Below, piece by piece: positions 17,665 through 28,712 of a stretch of 64,000 nt of DNA. Both the position numbers and the translations under genes were made by a program. Below the pieces are notes generated by a model. It was not told the DNA's origin, ran no database searches, and was given only the letters and a program-made list of their open reading frames with translations. Within the stretch, counting starts at the first letter, position 1. Each line of letters opens with the position of its first letter. Source of the stretch: Paraglaciecola arctica BSs20135 (GTDB taxonomy: Bacteria; Pseudomonadota; Gammaproteobacteria; Enterobacterales; Alteromonadaceae); the NCBI RefSeq assembly GCF_000314995.1, contig NZ_BAEO01000017.1, positions 1 through 64,000 of the forward strand, in the 5' to 3' direction.

Positions 17665-19332
17665 ATGGCTCAATACGTTTACAGCATGCTTCGTGTCGGT
17701 AAAGTAGTTCCACCCGGCAAACATATCTTAAAAAACATCTCCCTTAGCTTTTTCCCAGGTGCAAAAATTGGCGTTTTGGGTTTAAACGGTTCTGGTAAAT
17801 CGACCTTACTAAGAATAATGGCAGGCATAGATACCGAAATCGAAGGTGAAGCAATCCCCCAAACAGGATTAAAAATTGGCTATCTACCTCAAGAGCCACA
17901 ACTCGACGAAAGCAAAGACGTGCGTGGCAACATCGAAGAAGCAGTAGCAGATGTAGCCCATGCTCTTAAACGTATCGATGAAGTTTATGCAGCCTACGCA
18001 GAAGAAAACGCCGACTTTGACGCCTTAGCGAAAGAGCAAGGAGAATTAGAAGCCATCATCCAAAGTAAGGACGGTCACAACCTCGAAAATGCATTGGAGC
18101 GCGCAGCAGATGCCTTACGCCTGCCACCTTGGGATGCTGACGTAAGTAAACTCTCCGGTGGTGAACGCCGCCGCGTTGCACTGTGTAAATTACTGCTCGA
18201 AAAGCCCGAGATGTTATTACTCGACGAACCTACCAACCACTTGGATGCTGAATCAGTGGCTTGGTTAGAACGTTTCTTACATGACTATGAAGGCACAGTG
18301 GTGGCTATTACTCATGATAGATACTTCCTCGATAACGTAGCAGGCTGGATTTTAGAGCTTGACCGTGGCCAAGGTATTCCTTGGGAAGGTAATTACTCAT
18401 CTTGGTTAGAACAAAAAGATGCTCGACTACAGCAAGAAGAAAAAACCGAAAGCGCCAGACAAAAATCCATTAAAACCGAACTAGAATGGGTTCGTTCAAA
18501 TGCCAAAGGTCGTCAATCTAAAAGCAAAGCCCGTATGGCTAGGTTTGAAGAGCTTAACACCGGTGATTACCAAAAACGTAATGAAACCAATGAGTTATTT
18601 ATTCCACCCGGTGAACGTTTGGGTGATAAAGTGATTGAAGTGACTGGCCTAAAAAAATCCTATGGTGATCGCGTGTTAATTGACGATCTCACTTTCAAAA
18701 TACCCAAAGGCGCGATTGTTGGCATAGTCGGCCCTAACGGTGCGGGTAAATCCACCCTATTTAAAATGCTCAGTGGTGACGAAAAAGCCGATTCTGGTAA
18801 AATTGATGTGGGTGAATCAGTGCAACTAGCTAGCGTCGATCAATTCCGCGATCAGACCAACGGTGACAATACTGTGTATAAAGAAATATCTGATGATTCA
18901 GATATTATCCGCATTGGAAACTTTGAACTAAACAGCCGCGCATACTGTGGACGTTTTAACTTTAAAGGTTCGGATCAACAGAAGTTTATGAAAAACTTGT
19001 CTGGTGGTGAACGAAACCGGGTGCATTTAGCTAAATTGTTGAAAGCTGGCGGCAACGTATTGTTGTTGGATGAACCTACCAATGACTTGGATGTTGAAAC
19101 CTTACGCGCCCTTGAAAATGCCATTTTGGAATTCCCTGGATGCGCTATGGTTATTTCTCATGACAGGTGGTTCTTAGACAGGATCGCCACCCACATTATG
19201 GATTATCGTGACGAAGGTAAAATCAACTTCTACGAAGGTAACTACACCGAATATGCAGCTTGGTTAAAAGCGACCTATGGAACAGATGTAGTTGAACCCC
19301 ATAGATTAAAATACAAAAAAATTAGTAAATAA
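17665..19332 (+). CDS. ettA: Energy-dependent translational throttle protein EttA (ABC-F)
   Basis: A 555-residue soluble ABC-F ATPase that binds the ribosomal E site and gates entry to the elongation cycle according to ATP/ADP. There are two nucleotide-binding domains: Walker A GLNGSGKST (about residue 40) and GPNGAGKST (about 357), signatures LSGGERRRV and LSGGERNRV, and Walker B LLLDEPTNHLD and LLLDEPTNDLD. The charged arm inserted in the first domain and the P-site-tRNA linker between the domains are present. Length equals E. coli EttA (555). A terminator follows directly. Confidence 0.97.
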   Translation: MAQYVYSMLRVGKVVPPGKHILKNISLSFFPGAKIGVLGLNGSGKSTLLRIMAGIDTEIEGEAIPQTGLKIGYLPQEPQLDESKDVRGNIEEAVADVAHALKRIDEVYAAYAEENADFDALAKEQGELEAIIQSKDGHNLENALERAADALRLPPWDADVSKLSGGERRRVALCKLLLEKPEMLLLDEPTNHLDAESVAWLERFLHDYEGTVVAITHDRYFLDNVAGWILELDRGQGIPWEGNYSSWLEQKDARLQQEEKTESARQKSIKTELEWVRSNAKGRQSKSKARMARFEELNTGDYQKRNETNELFIPPGERLGDKVIEVTGLKKSYGDRVLIDDLTFKIPKGAIVGIVGPNGAGKSTLFKMLSGDEKADSGKIDVGESVQLASVDQFRDQTNGDNTVYKEISDDSDIIRIGNFELNSRAYCGRFNFKGSDQQKFMKNLSGGERNRVHLAKLLKAGGNVLLLDEPTNDLDVETLRALENAILEFPGCAMVISHDRWFLDRIATHIMDYRDEGKINFYEGNYTEYAAWLKATYGTDVVEPHRLKYKKISK

Positions 19333-19339
19333 CAAATCA

Positions 19340-19363
19340 AAGGGCGCATTCAGCGCCCTTTTC
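19340..19363. terminator. Intrinsic terminator after ettA
   Basis: AAGGGCGC (19340-19347) pairs with GCGCCCTT (19353-19360) around a 5-nt loop, with T residues after it on the plus strand. It lies between convergent genes and may serve both. Confidence 0.85.
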
Positions 19364-19375
19364 CTATTATACCAA

Positions 19376-20101
19376 TTAAAGAGATTGTTTTTTAATCGCT
19401 AACTTTAATTTTTCTAGAATGCTTGTTTCAATATTAATGTTAGCTGCTAAGTAGCCTGATATTTCGAGTTCAGGGATAGCAATGACGTATTTAGCCAAAG
19501 TTGTAGGTAATTTAAATTGCTCTAGCATACATTCGATTAATTCTGGTGATTCCACAATAAAGTCCACTTTTTTATTGAGTAACAATTGCCAAGAACAGCC
19601 AATATCTGAGCATATTATTAACTGCTTACCTTCTTCTAAGCCATGCTCAAGAGCCCAGTGATGAGCAATATCATTTCGCTGCACCGCAAGTACAAAGTTT
19701 GACAGCTCTTTTAGATCGGGTATATCAAGATCAGTTCTTTCACTTAATGAAACTAATCCAAATTTATAGTCGGCAACCGGTAATAACCAATGGAATAATT
19801 CATTACGTTCTGCAGATTTTGCAATGGAATAAATTAAGGTATTAGGTTCAGATATCGCTTTGTTGTATGCCCTTGCCCAAGGATACATACTAAATGTTGC
19901 TGTAAGATTGGATGCAGATAAAAGGTTTTTTACTATTTTAGTTGCCGAGCCTGATACTTCATTTTGTAATAACGTTTGGTATGGTGGAGACAATTCAGTC
20001 ACCACTTGTAGCGGTTTGTTGGCAGCAATACCTTTTACGGAAAGAAATAAAACAACTAAAAAGATAGTACGGGTACAGAGTGACGTTAAATTCTGAAGCA
20101 T
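19376..20101 (-). CDS. Periplasmic substrate-binding-like protein (SBP_bac_3 type)
   Basis: A 241-residue protein with a signal peptide (TIFLVVLFLSVKGIAA) followed by a bacterial extracellular solute-binding family 3 pattern: LQVVTELSPPYQTL, FSMYPWARAYNKA and a C-terminal KLKLAIKKQ. No ABC permease or ATPase gene adjoins it. Orphan proteins of this type are common in Alteromonadales and may be sensor-like or unlinked binding proteins; the ligand is unknown. It ends next to the ettA terminator. The 256-bp gap upstream is AT-rich and shows nothing specific. Confidence 0.7.
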   Translation of the reverse strand: MLQNLTSLCTRTIFLVVLFLSVKGIAANKPLQVVTELSPPYQTLLQNEVSGSATKIVKNLLSASNLTATFSMYPWARAYNKAISEPNTLIYSIAKSAERNELFHWLLPVADYKFGLVSLSERTDLDIPDLKELSNFVLAVQRNDIAHHWALEHGLEEGKQLIICSDIGCSWQLLLNKKVDFIVESPELIECMLEQFKLPTTLAKYVIAIPELEISGYLAANINIETSILEKLKLAIKKQSL

Positions 20102-20357
20102 CGATAATAAAAATTTATAATTTTTTAGTGGTAAATATCATAATGAATTACCCTAAATTTTACCAATATTACCTGTTTTATTCAAAACATCGGGGTGCTA
20201 AAACCTATCCCCATAATCGATGTAATAAGCATTCAAATATAGGTTAAAAAACAATGTGTTAGATGGTACTAATTGATGAACTAAGACAATCAGCAGCAAT
20301 TTTTAATCCCCCTATTTAAAGCAGCCTTAGCAGACATAAATATTAGAGCGTTTTACA

Positions 20358-20750
20358 CTAACTCATTGCTTTACTGACATTTAATGTGTCGATAAATTGT
20401 TGAAATTGGATTATTTTGCCATCTTCCAAGGTCCAAAGATGCACAGCCTGCGGATCCATATTTTTACCTGTTTGGTTATTTTTCCCTGCATATCGCCCAG
20501 TCGCAATGATATTTTTACCTGCGTCATACAAAGTATCCATATTGGCAGCAAATCCCTCCCACTCACTTATGCAACGAGCAAACACGCCTTCTAATACCGC
20601 TTGTGGCCCAACATATGGATTACCGTCAGCGTAGGGGAAATTCTCGGCTTCATTCCATACAATATTCTCATGCATTTCACTGAGAACACCGGAAACATCT
20701 CCTTTAGCAAAAGCATCGTATAAGTTTTTTATAATATCGAGATTAGTCAT
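20358..20750 (-). CDS. NTF2/SnoaL-like small protein
   Basis: A 130-residue cytosolic protein with the SnoaL/NTF2-like cone fold pattern: an N-terminal helix IIKNLYDAFAKGDVSGVL, then HENIVWNEAENFPY, GPQAVLEGVF, and the terminal strands AVHLWTLEDGKIIQFQQFID. Such proteins include ketosteroid isomerase-like enzymes and many of unknown function. No catalytic assignment is possible. It is transcribed alone, 62 bases from the radA stop, in the same direction as radA. Confidence 0.75.
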   Translation of the reverse strand: MTNLDIIKNLYDAFAKGDVSGVLSEMHENIVWNEAENFPYADGNPYVGPQAVLEGVFARCISEWEGFAANMDTLYDAGKNIIATGRYAGKNNQTGKNMDPQAVHLWTLEDGKIIQFQQFIDTLNVSKAMS

Positions 20751-20812
20751 ATCAAAACACTCCTTAGTTCTATAACAACAAGTTCACCTGACATTCAGGC
20801 CTAATAAAAACA

Positions 20813-22177
20813 TTAAATCGCTTCAAGTGCTTCTGACAATCGAGAAACACCAATAATTTCAATACCCGCGACTCGTTGTTTGGGTACATTAGCTTTTGGT
20901 ACTATGGCACGTTTAAAACCATGTTTAGCCGCTTCACTAATTCTTTCTGAGCCGTTAGGTACTGGTCTTATTTCGCCCGACAAGCCAACCTCGCCAAAAG
21001 CAATTAATTCTTTGTCTAAAACCTTATTTTGAAAACTTGACACTATGGCAAGCAACAAGGCCAAATCGGCGCTGGTTTCATTCACTTTAACTCCACCTAC
21101 CACGTTTGCAAACACGTCTTGGTCGTTCATTTGAACATTACCATGGCGATGTAAAACCGCCAGTAACATCGCCAAGCGGTTTTGATCTAACCCTACTGCA
21201 ACCCGTCTTGGATTGGCCATTTGAGAATAATCTACCAAAGCCTGAATTTCCACCAGCAATGGCCGTGTTCCTTCCCACACCACCATGACTATACTACCAG
21301 GGGATTGCTGTTCGTCACGACTAAGGAAAATAGCCGAGGGATTAGTAACTTCTTTTAGCCCTTTTTCGGTCATGGCAAAAACGCCGAGTTCATTCACTGC
21401 GCCAAAACGGTTTTTTTGACTTCTTAACGTCCGATAACGACTATCACTTTCACCTTCAAGCATCATTGAACAATCAATACAATGTTCCAATACTTTGGGG
21501 CCTGCCAAACTGCCATCTTTGGTTACATGGCCCACTAAAAACATCGCAATATGATGCTGTTTGGCAAATCGAGTCAAATAAGCGGCACTTTCGCGCACTT
21601 GGGAAACACTGCCAGGCGCAGACTGCACATCGGGTACTTGCATCACTTGAATAGAGTCAATCACCATAAGTTCTGGCTTGTGTTGTAAAGCGAGCTCACA
21701 AATCACTTCAATATTGGTTTCAGCCAGCAGATTGAGTTTATCATTGGCTAAACCCAGTCGCTGAGCACGCATGGCAACCTGTTGTAATGACTCTTCACCA
21801 GTGACATACAAAGCATTTCTGGTCGCGGCCATTTTACACATCACCTGCAACAACATGGTACTTTTACCCGCCCCCGGAGAACCACCTATTAAGATGGCCG
21901 AACCTGGCACTATGCCTCCACCCAAAACTCGATCAAGCTCTTTATAGCCAGACGCAAACCTAGGTAAGGCTTGTAAATCTATACTGGCTAAAGATTCTAC
22001 TTTGGCTTGAGTTTGGCCTGAATAGCCACCTGTATTTCGACCATTTGAACTGCTAGCTGAAGACACCACAAATTCAGTGATAGTGTTCCAAGTATTACAA
22101 TCGTTACATTGTCCTTGCCATCGAGGATATTCAGCTCCACAATCAGAGCATACATAAGCAGTTTTGCGTTTAGCCAT
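20813..22177 (-). CDS. radA: DNA repair protein RadA (Sms)
   Basis: A 454-residue RecA-like branch-migration ATPase of recombinational repair. The N-terminal zinc finger has C10, C13, C24 and C27; Walker A is GGSPGAGKST (about residue 98); the RadA-specific KNRFG motif is present; and the C-terminal Lon-protease-like domain lacks protease function. Length agrees with E. coli RadA (460). It is divergent from the PilZ gene, with a 175-bp shared promoter region. Confidence 0.95.
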   Translation of the reverse strand: MAKRKTAYVCSDCGAEYPRWQGQCNDCNTWNTITEFVVSSASSSNGRNTGGYSGQTQAKVESLASIDLQALPRFASGYKELDRVLGGGIVPGSAILIGGSPGAGKSTMLLQVMCKMAATRNALYVTGEESLQQVAMRAQRLGLANDKLNLLAETNIEVICELALQHKPELMVIDSIQVMQVPDVQSAPGSVSQVRESAAYLTRFAKQHHIAMFLVGHVTKDGSLAGPKVLEHCIDCSMMLEGESDSRYRTLRSQKNRFGAVNELGVFAMTEKGLKEVTNPSAIFLSRDEQQSPGSIVMVVWEGTRPLLVEIQALVDYSQMANPRRVAVGLDQNRLAMLLAVLHRHGNVQMNDQDVFANVVGGVKVNETSADLALLLAIVSSFQNKVLDKELIAFGEVGLSGEIRPVPNGSERISEAAKHGFKRAIVPKANVPKQRVAGIEIIGVSRLSEALEAI

Positions 22178-22352
22178 ATTAATACGAGTCTTTTATTGTT
22201 TTAAATGTTGATTTGATATTCACTAGGTAATTATCTATCGTAGTTTACGTCAGGGCAATATGTCCTATAAATCATAGTTTTAGCAACATTGCCGATAACT
22301 ATTATATTAAGCCCGAAGCCCATAATAATATTGATGAGTTTACCCTGAATTC

Positions 22353-24872
22353 ATGAGCCAAGATTTAGAAGAATACCACGACATCATTGAAGAACTTAAG
22401 CCTATGATCAATGAGCCTGAGTTTAATCAGGTATTGAATCAGGTTGCTGCAGCGATCCCAAAGCAAAAACGCTTTTTATTAAAAATGGAATTAATGCGCC
22501 TCGCTAGACCCTGTATCCGTTTAATAGATTTACGAGGCTTAGTTGATGGTAAATGCAAAATATATGAGCATCAAGGCAAAGAGCACTCATTAGATGAAGT
22601 AGCGATTGAAACCTTTGAGCGCCAAGTGCGTATTTTTGGCGAATACACTATAGGTGTTTATGAGGCGGTGACCAATACTGAAAACAACTTTCGGGTCAGG
22701 TACAAAAAAGAACAACTAGAAGCGAAAAATAACCGCAACAAAACTGTGGTGCTTAAACCAGCCACTGAAAACTTCCAAGCTCCTCTTATAAAGTTTGGTA
22801 GTTTTGCCCAGAGAAGCGAAGAAAGGATGAATTTTTCGGTCAATATAGAAATGTTTACCGAAATGAATAAAAGCATTCAAGCCACTACTATCGATGTATC
22901 AGTAAACGGCCTAAAAGTGAAAGCCAGCAAAGAACACTTATTCAAACCTGAAGAACGCCTTACGGTGCAATTTCGTGGTTTAGAAAAAGAGTATCTGCTC
23001 GATAAGCGCCAAGGTGTTGCTTATGTTATTAGCAGTGTTGAGCGTACCAAAGATGACCAAAGATTAAACCTTAAACGTCAATTTGATATTCCCTTCCCTT
23101 CTTTTGATAAGTTTTTTGAACGTTTTATTCACGGCAATAAACGTCGTTATAAAGTTAATTTAGATAATACAATCACCGCTATTCAAAACAAAACCTACGA
23201 ACAGTATTACATTCCTAATTTTGCTTCAGTCCCAGTATTTATCGAACAAGAAGACAATCAATACATTCCTAAATATGCCTTAGCTAATGACTGTAACAGG
23301 GAAGAAATTCAATATTGGGCGAATGAATTACAAGACTTAAAAATTGGTTATTTGTTAACTGAGGAACGCATTAAACATGGTATTTCCCTTGCTAAGGGCC
23401 AGCAGGAAATGTTCATTTACGTGTTTAATCATATTAAAAATGAAAAAGTCTATTTTTACTCAGCCACTCATGCAGAGTTAGATGCCAAACCTGACTTAAA
23501 ACATTTATTTTTAGGTTATGGATCTCGTAAGGCCAGTTGGCGAATTTACAAGTTACAGTTTACTCAAGTAGACCCAATACAAAGTTATCGCCCGCTATCT
23601 ATTGGTAGCTCGATTAATGACAAGGTTAGAAGACAAAACCAAAAACCTTCTCCTCGTTTAATGTCGCGGTTAAAGAAGATTAACCATGTTGCCTTGCTAA
23701 CCAATATAACTGACGATATCAGTACCGAACATTACCAAAAATATAAAATAAAGCGTGAGCAACTGGCACAACTCAAAGTATTTGGCCACCCACGAAATAA
23801 ACCACCTTCGTTAGTCACTGTATATCGTTTTAAATATTTTAATCAGCGCAGAGAAAGCCGTTTTTTACTACGAACAGCAGTGCAAGTCAGCATTGATAAT
23901 GTGATATTTGAAGGGCACACAGAAGATATTTCAACCCAAGGACTGAGGATAGAATTAGGTAAGTTCTTTCATCAAACCGACAAGGCTAAAATCACCTTAA
24001 GTTTTCCACAGTTGCAATCTGTTACTTCAAAGTACGAGTTGTCAGATTTACCTTATATTGTTAGACATGTATCTAAAGACAGGAACGTCATTCATTTACA
24101 AAACTTTGTCACCGAAGAAAGTAATACCGCAAGACGTTTTTTTGAAGCCTTAATTAAGTCAAACCGTTCAAAACTAAAAGCCTATCGTGATGAAGAAGAA
24201 GTGCCAGGCATTGGTGAAGCGTTGCGCAACATTTATGCCCATAATGTGATTAACGTTGCCTATTTTTTACGCAAAGACAATGTTGATTATATTCCCGATG
24301 CGGTGGCAACTTCATCAGACTCCAACAGGTTATTGCAACTATTACATTTTCAAGCTAAGCCTCGACAGTTCAACTTATACCCACTTTTTCGAAATGCCAA
24401 AGTACATCACGATTTTATCAACCGCACTTTGGCCACGATCAAACCTAATGATCGTCCTGAAATGCGTGAGTTATTTATTGCCTTTGATCCTAGCAAAGAG
24501 ATAATAGGCGACGCTATCAACAGTTACTTTGCTGAACAGTTTACTAAACCAGAACAACGCAGACAGTTTATTGCACAAGCCTTACAACAGGGGCAATTTA
24601 TTGCAGTAAAAGTGTTTATTGCTCGCACTGGCAGACCCGATTTTGAGACCATGCAATCAGAGCTTAACTACGTGAGTGTCTACGCTGTGCATAAAGCTAA
24701 ATTATTGGAAGAGCAACTTTGGAATGTCTCTGCAATGGGCGATATTATTGATGTGACTGACGAAGTATTAAGACGTTTTGAGTTTGCCGAAAGTGCGATA
24801 CTGCTGAACCATAAACCTGCTCCAACCCATAAAACAAAACAAGTCGGAATTGAGCAATTACTTAAAACCTAA
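22353..24872 (+). CDS. Large PilZ-domain protein, putative c-di-GMP effector
   Basis: An 839-residue cytosolic protein with at least two PilZ domains. The first, near residues 150-250, has the RxxxR motif RSEER and DVSVNG. The second, near 495-590, has RRESR followed by DISTQG. In PilZ domains the RxxxR and D/NxSxxG motifs grip c-di-GMP, so binding is likely. The remaining helical and mixed regions are not recognised. The same architecture next to radA and serB is familiar in Vibrionales and Alteromonadales, but the output process (motility, adhesion or surface polysaccharide) is not established by sequence. Confidence 0.85.
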   Translation: MSQDLEEYHDIIEELKPMINEPEFNQVLNQVAAAIPKQKRFLLKMELMRLARPCIRLIDLRGLVDGKCKIYEHQGKEHSLDEVAIETFERQVRIFGEYTIGVYEAVTNTENNFRVRYKKEQLEAKNNRNKTVVLKPATENFQAPLIKFGSFAQRSEERMNFSVNIEMFTEMNKSIQATTIDVSVNGLKVKASKEHLFKPEERLTVQFRGLEKEYLLDKRQGVAYVISSVERTKDDQRLNLKRQFDIPFPSFDKFFERFIHGNKRRYKVNLDNTITAIQNKTYEQYYIPNFASVPVFIEQEDNQYIPKYALANDCNREEIQYWANELQDLKIGYLLTEERIKHGISLAKGQQEMFIYVFNHIKNEKVYFYSATHAELDAKPDLKHLFLGYGSRKASWRIYKLQFTQVDPIQSYRPLSIGSSINDKVRRQNQKPSPRLMSRLKKINHVALLTNITDDISTEHYQKYKIKREQLAQLKVFGHPRNKPPSLVTVYRFKYFNQRRESRFLLRTAVQVSIDNVIFEGHTEDISTQGLRIELGKFFHQTDKAKITLSFPQLQSVTSKYELSDLPYIVRHVSKDRNVIHLQNFVTEESNTARRFFEALIKSNRSKLKAYRDEEEVPGIGEALRNIYAHNVINVAYFLRKDNVDYIPDAVATSSDSNRLLQLLHFQAKPRQFNLYPLFRNAKVHHDFINRTLATIKPNDRPEMRELFIAFDPSKEIIGDAINSYFAEQFTKPEQRRQFIAQALQQGQFIAVKVFIARTGRPDFETMQSELNYVSVYAVHKAKLLEEQLWNVSAMGDIIDVTDEVLRRFEFAESAILLNHKPAPTHKTKQVGIEQLLKT

Positions 24873-24939
24873 GGTGAATGCGGTGTTTTTTTACAAGCCT
24901 TATTTAGTTTAATCTCTATACACTAATACAGCAGGCCGG

Positions 24940-26004
24940 CTAAGCCGCCCCCGCTGCTAACACCCATAACAAGGTATCTAAACCACCGCGGCGAATGGCG
25001 ATATCCGCTTGTTGACGTACTATAGGTTTTGCATGTAATGCTACACCTAAAGCCGCTGCATTCATCATAACCAAGTCATTTGCACCATCACCCATAGCAA
25101 TAGTTTGACTAGGCAAAATAGACCATTGCTCGGCTAGTGTTTTAAGAGTTTGTGCTTTGACATTAGCATCAACAATACTGCCTTGTACTTCACCGGTTAG
25201 CTTGCCGTTTTCTATGGCTAAGTCATTCGCCACAGCAGCATCTAGGTTAAGCCTGTCTTGCAGATAATCGGCAAAATAACTAAAGCCACCAGAGGCTATC
25301 GCTACTTTCCAATTGTAAGATTTTAATATTTCTACCAAGTTCGCCACGCCGGGCATAAGAGGCAGAGCATCTCGTACTTGATGTAAAATCGATTCATCAG
25401 CATTCGCTAAACAAGCAACTCGGGTACGTAAGCTTTGTGCAAAGTCCAATTTACCTTGCATGGCGAGTCCAGTAACCGCTGAAACTTCTTCACCAACACC
25501 AGCGAGTTCAGCAATTTCATCAATACATTCAACCGCAATAACAGTGCTATCCATATCCATCAATAACAAGCCAGGCTGCGTTAATGATGGCGTTTTATCG
25601 ACTAAACATAACTCAACACTAAAACGATTTGCTACATCTTCTAAATGGCTATTTAGGTGCTCTTGAGTTTTCAATGCAACAAAAGCACAAATAGCAAAAC
25701 CACTGACACCGTCAACTTTAATCACTCGAAAAAAGGCGAACTCTAGATAATCAGCGAAGGCTTGTGTCACTTGAGTTAATTGCAACAAATGTAAGCCTTC
25801 GGTAAAAATAACTAACTTGTTAAGCTTTGATTGATCCATAAATGAGCTCGACTCTGAGGGAATTTGTTGTGCCCCCTTTAAGGCTTCAACACTACACAAA
25901 AGACCATCAGTCAAAGTGAAATCACTTAAGCCTTGTTGGCAAACCAAGTCGTTTAAATACAAATGAGACAACAAATTTTTATCAGTAGTTTTTATTTCAA
26001 ACAC
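24940..26004 (-). CDS. serB: Phosphoserine phosphatase
   Basis: A 354-residue HAD-superfamily phosphatase that hydrolyses O-phosphoserine in the final step of serine synthesis. HAD motif I is MDMDSTVIAVECIDEIA (about residue 152), motif II is in VAIASGGFSYF, and motif III/IV is AMGDGANDLVMM. The N-terminal 140 residues form the ACT-like extension usual for gammaproteobacterial SerB. It is convergent with the PilZ gene. It complements glyA in one-carbon and serine supply but is not linked to it in an operon. Confidence 0.93.
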   Translation of the reverse strand: MFEIKTTDKNLLSHLYLNDLVCQQGLSDFTLTDGLLCSVEALKGAQQIPSESSSFMDQSKLNKLVIFTEGLHLLQLTQVTQAFADYLEFAFFRVIKVDGVSGFAICAFVALKTQEHLNSHLEDVANRFSVELCLVDKTPSLTQPGLLLMDMDSTVIAVECIDEIAELAGVGEEVSAVTGLAMQGKLDFAQSLRTRVACLANADESILHQVRDALPLMPGVANLVEILKSYNWKVAIASGGFSYFADYLQDRLNLDAAVANDLAIENGKLTGEVQGSIVDANVKAQTLKTLAEQWSILPSQTIAMGDGANDLVMMNAAALGVALHAKPIVRQQADIAIRRGGLDTLLWVLAAGAA

Positions 26005-26190
26005 TATGGGCTAACCGTATCAATCAAAGTAAACCCATGTTATCCAATGACATAACAGAATGCTATTAGGCCGTGACTTAACTCTTATGCCAGTTTTAAT
26101 TAGGTTATAATATATCTATTGAATAAAGGCTTAGTTTCAGCAACCATAACAATCACTCAACCTTAGTTAGCTGCAACGAATCATTCGTTT

Positions 26191-26892
26191 ATGACCATCA
26201 ATATCCAGCCAATTGGCAAAATTAGCACACCTTACAAAGAAAAATTTGCCATACCACGTCAACCTGGCTTAGCCAAAAGCGCCCAAGGTAAGATTACTTT
26301 TTTGGCCGAGTTTAATGATCCTAACTATCTAAGAGGCATAGAACAATTTAGTCATCTATGGTTGTTGTTTCATTTTCACCAAACAGCAGACAAAGGCCAT
26401 TCCCCTTTAGTTCGCCCTCCCCGTTTAGGAGGCAACCAGAAGCTCGGAGTATTTGCCACCCGCAGTACTTTTAGGCCTAATAGTATCGGTATGTCTGTGG
26501 TTGAATTTGCTGCTGTGACTTTTAAAAACAAGCAACTTACCCTTACCGTTAAGGGCATAGATTTATTAGACGGCACACCTATTTTAGATATAAAACCTTA
26601 TGTACCCTACGCCGATAATATTATGAATGCATCAGGGGGTATGGCGCAGCATAGCCCAGAATTGATGGCCGTTACTTTTACCGAACAAGCCAGTGAGCAG
26701 ATGCAGAAGTTACAACAGAGTTACCCAGAAATAAGTAATCTTATTGAAGAAGTACTCAGTCAAGATCCTCGCCCTGCATATCACCAAAATTCCCATTCAG
26801 ATAAAACCTACGGCATGACCTTGTACGATCTCAACATTCAATGGCAAGTTATTAAGCAACAAAATGTGGTATTGGCTATCCAAAAAATTTGA
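26191..26892 (+). CDS. trmO: tRNA (t6A37) N6-methyltransferase TrmO
   Basis: A 233-residue SAM-dependent enzyme (old names TsaA, YaeB) that methylates N6 of threonylcarbamoyladenosine 37 in tRNA-Thr. The family motifs are present: IGKISTPYKEKFAIPRQPGL, LRGIEQFSHLWLLFHFH, RSTFRPNSIGMSVVEF and DLLDGTPILDIKPYVPY, followed by a C-terminal domain with DPRPAYH. Length matches E. coli (235). It is 89 bases before proS and may share its transcript. Confidence 0.93.
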   Translation: MTINIQPIGKISTPYKEKFAIPRQPGLAKSAQGKITFLAEFNDPNYLRGIEQFSHLWLLFHFHQTADKGHSPLVRPPRLGGNQKLGVFATRSTFRPNSIGMSVVEFAAVTFKNKQLTLTVKGIDLLDGTPILDIKPYVPYADNIMNASGGMAQHSPELMAVTFTEQASEQMQKLQQSYPEISNLIEEVLSQDPRPAYHQNSHSDKTYGMTLYDLNIQWQVIKQQNVVLAIQKI

Positions 26893-26981
26893 TTATGTAC
26901 CGTACACAATCATGGTATTCAGTATAATTACTGTTAGAATAAGCGCCGTTTTTTCCTTCAAACCCAGAGATTTTAACGCAC

Positions 26982-28697
26982 ATGCGCACTAGTCAATATT
27001 TGTTATCCACGCAAAAAGAAACCCCAGCCGACGCAGAAGTCATTAGCCACCAGTTAATGTTACGTGCTGGTATGGTCAGAAAGTTAGCTGCAGGTTTATA
27101 TACTTGGCTACCCACAGGTTTACGTGTGTTAAATAAAGTAGCCGCAATAGTGCGTGACGAAATGAACAAAGCAGGCTCAATAGAAATATTAATGCCTGTG
27201 GTGCAACCTGCTGATTTATGGCAAGAGTCTGGACGCTGGGACGAATACGGCCCAGAATTATTGCGTATAAAAGACCGCCAATCACGTGATTTTGTTTTGG
27301 GCCCAACTCATGAAGAAGTGATCACCTCTTTAGTTAAGAACGAAGTTAGCAGTTACAAACAACTGCCACTTAATCTATACCAAGTACAAACCAAATTTAG
27401 AGACGAAATTCGCCCAAGATTTGGCATTATGCGTAGTCGTGAATTTACGATGAAAGACGCTTATTCATTTCATCTCGATCAAAGCTGCTTAGAAACCACC
27501 TATCAAAACATGTTCCAAGCCTACTGCAACATTTTTGAACGTATTGGCTTAGATTACCGTCCTGTCATAGCCGACAACGGTTCAATTGGCGGCAGCGCTT
27601 CTCATGAATTTCATGTTTTAGCTGAATCAGGCGAAGATGACATAGCCTTTAGTAATGGCTCTAATTATGCGGCAAACATTGAAATGGCTAGTGCTTTGGC
27701 CCCCACTGGTGACTGCCCTACCGGCACCCAAAACTTGGAAAAAGTGGCCACGCCAGAACAAAAGACAATCGAAGATGTTTCAGCTTTCTTAAATGTGGCT
27801 GCTGAACAATCGGTTAAAACTCTGATAGTTTTGGGTGAACCAGACGAAAAAGGCAACCAAGGGTTAGTTGCATTAGTGTTACGTGGTGATCATCAACTAA
27901 ACGAAGTTAAAGCAGAAAAACTGGCTGGTGTATTTGCACCATTGACCATGGCAAGTGAACAACAAATACAAGACAGCTTAAATTGCAGCATAGGTTCATT
28001 AGGGCCAGTCGGTATGAGCATTCCTGTGATCGTTGATGCCAGTGCCGCTCACTTAGCTGATTTTGTTTGTGGTGCCAACGAAGAAGGTTTTCATTACACA
28101 GGTGTAAACTGGTCACGAGACACAGCCGAATTAGAAATATCGGATATTCGCAAGGTTATAGCGGGTGATTCATCGCCAGATGGCAAAGGCACCCTAGAGA
28201 TAAAACGTGGTATCGAAGTAGGTCATATATTCCAGCTAGGAGATAAATACTCTCAAGCAATGAGTTGTGGCGTATTGGACGAAAATGGCAAACACAAAAT
28301 ACTTAGCATGGGATGTTACGGTATAGGTGTATCACGCATAGTTGCTGCAGCCATTGAACAAAACCATGATAAATACGGCATCATCTGGCCAGACGCCATC
28401 GCCCCTTTTAAAGTCGCCCTTATTCCCATGAATATGCACAAATCACATCGCGTAAAAGAAGTCGCCGAATCTTTGTATACACAATTAATAGCTGCGGGTG
28501 TTGAAGTGTTATTTGATGACAGGAAAGAACGCCCAGGTGTAATGTTCAACGATATGGAATTAGTGGGGATCCCTCACACTATTGTTATCGGTGAACGTAA
28601 TCTTGATGAAAACAAGGTGGAATATAAGAGTCGCCGTAGTGGTGAAAAACAATTGCTTGAAATAGACCAATTAGCAGAGTTTGTTACTAACTTATAA
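26982..28697 (+). CDS. proS: Prolyl-tRNA synthetase
   Basis: A 571-residue class II synthetase charging tRNA-Pro. N-terminal motif 1/2 blocks ([49 protein letters not shown]) flank the YbaK-like editing insertion (about residues 225-400) that clears Ala-tRNA-Pro. Motif 3 is [14 protein letters not shown], and the anticodon-binding domain occupies the last 110 residues. Length is typical of the bacterial form (572 in E. coli). A strong terminator follows. Confidence 0.97.
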   Translation: MRTSQYLLSTQKETPADAEVISHQLMLRAGMVRKLAAGLYTWLPTGLRVLNKVAAIVRDEMNKAGSIEILMPVVQPADLWQESGRWDEYGPELLRIKDRQSRDFVLGPTHEEVITSLVKNEVSSYKQLPLNLYQVQTKFRDEIRPRFGIMRSREFTMKDAYSFHLDQSCLETTYQNMFQAYCNIFERIGLDYRPVIADNGSIGGSASHEFHVLAESGEDDIAFSNGSNYAANIEMASALAPTGDCPTGTQNLEKVATPEQKTIEDVSAFLNVAAEQSVKTLIVLGEPDEKGNQGLVALVLRGDHQLNEVKAEKLAGVFAPLTMASEQQIQDSLNCSIGSLGPVGMSIPVIVDASAAHLADFVCGANEEGFHYTGVNWSRDTAELEISDIRKVIAGDSSPDGKGTLEIKRGIEVGHIFQLGDKYSQAMSCGVLDENGKHKILSMGCYGIGVSRIVAAAIEQNHDKYGIIWPDAIAPFKVALIPMNMHKSHRVKEVAESLYTQLIAAGVEVLFDDRKERPGVMFNDMELVGIPHTIVIGERNLDENKVEYKSRRSGEKQLLEIDQLAEFVTNL

Positions 28698-28712
28698 GTC
28701 ACTTGCAACCTT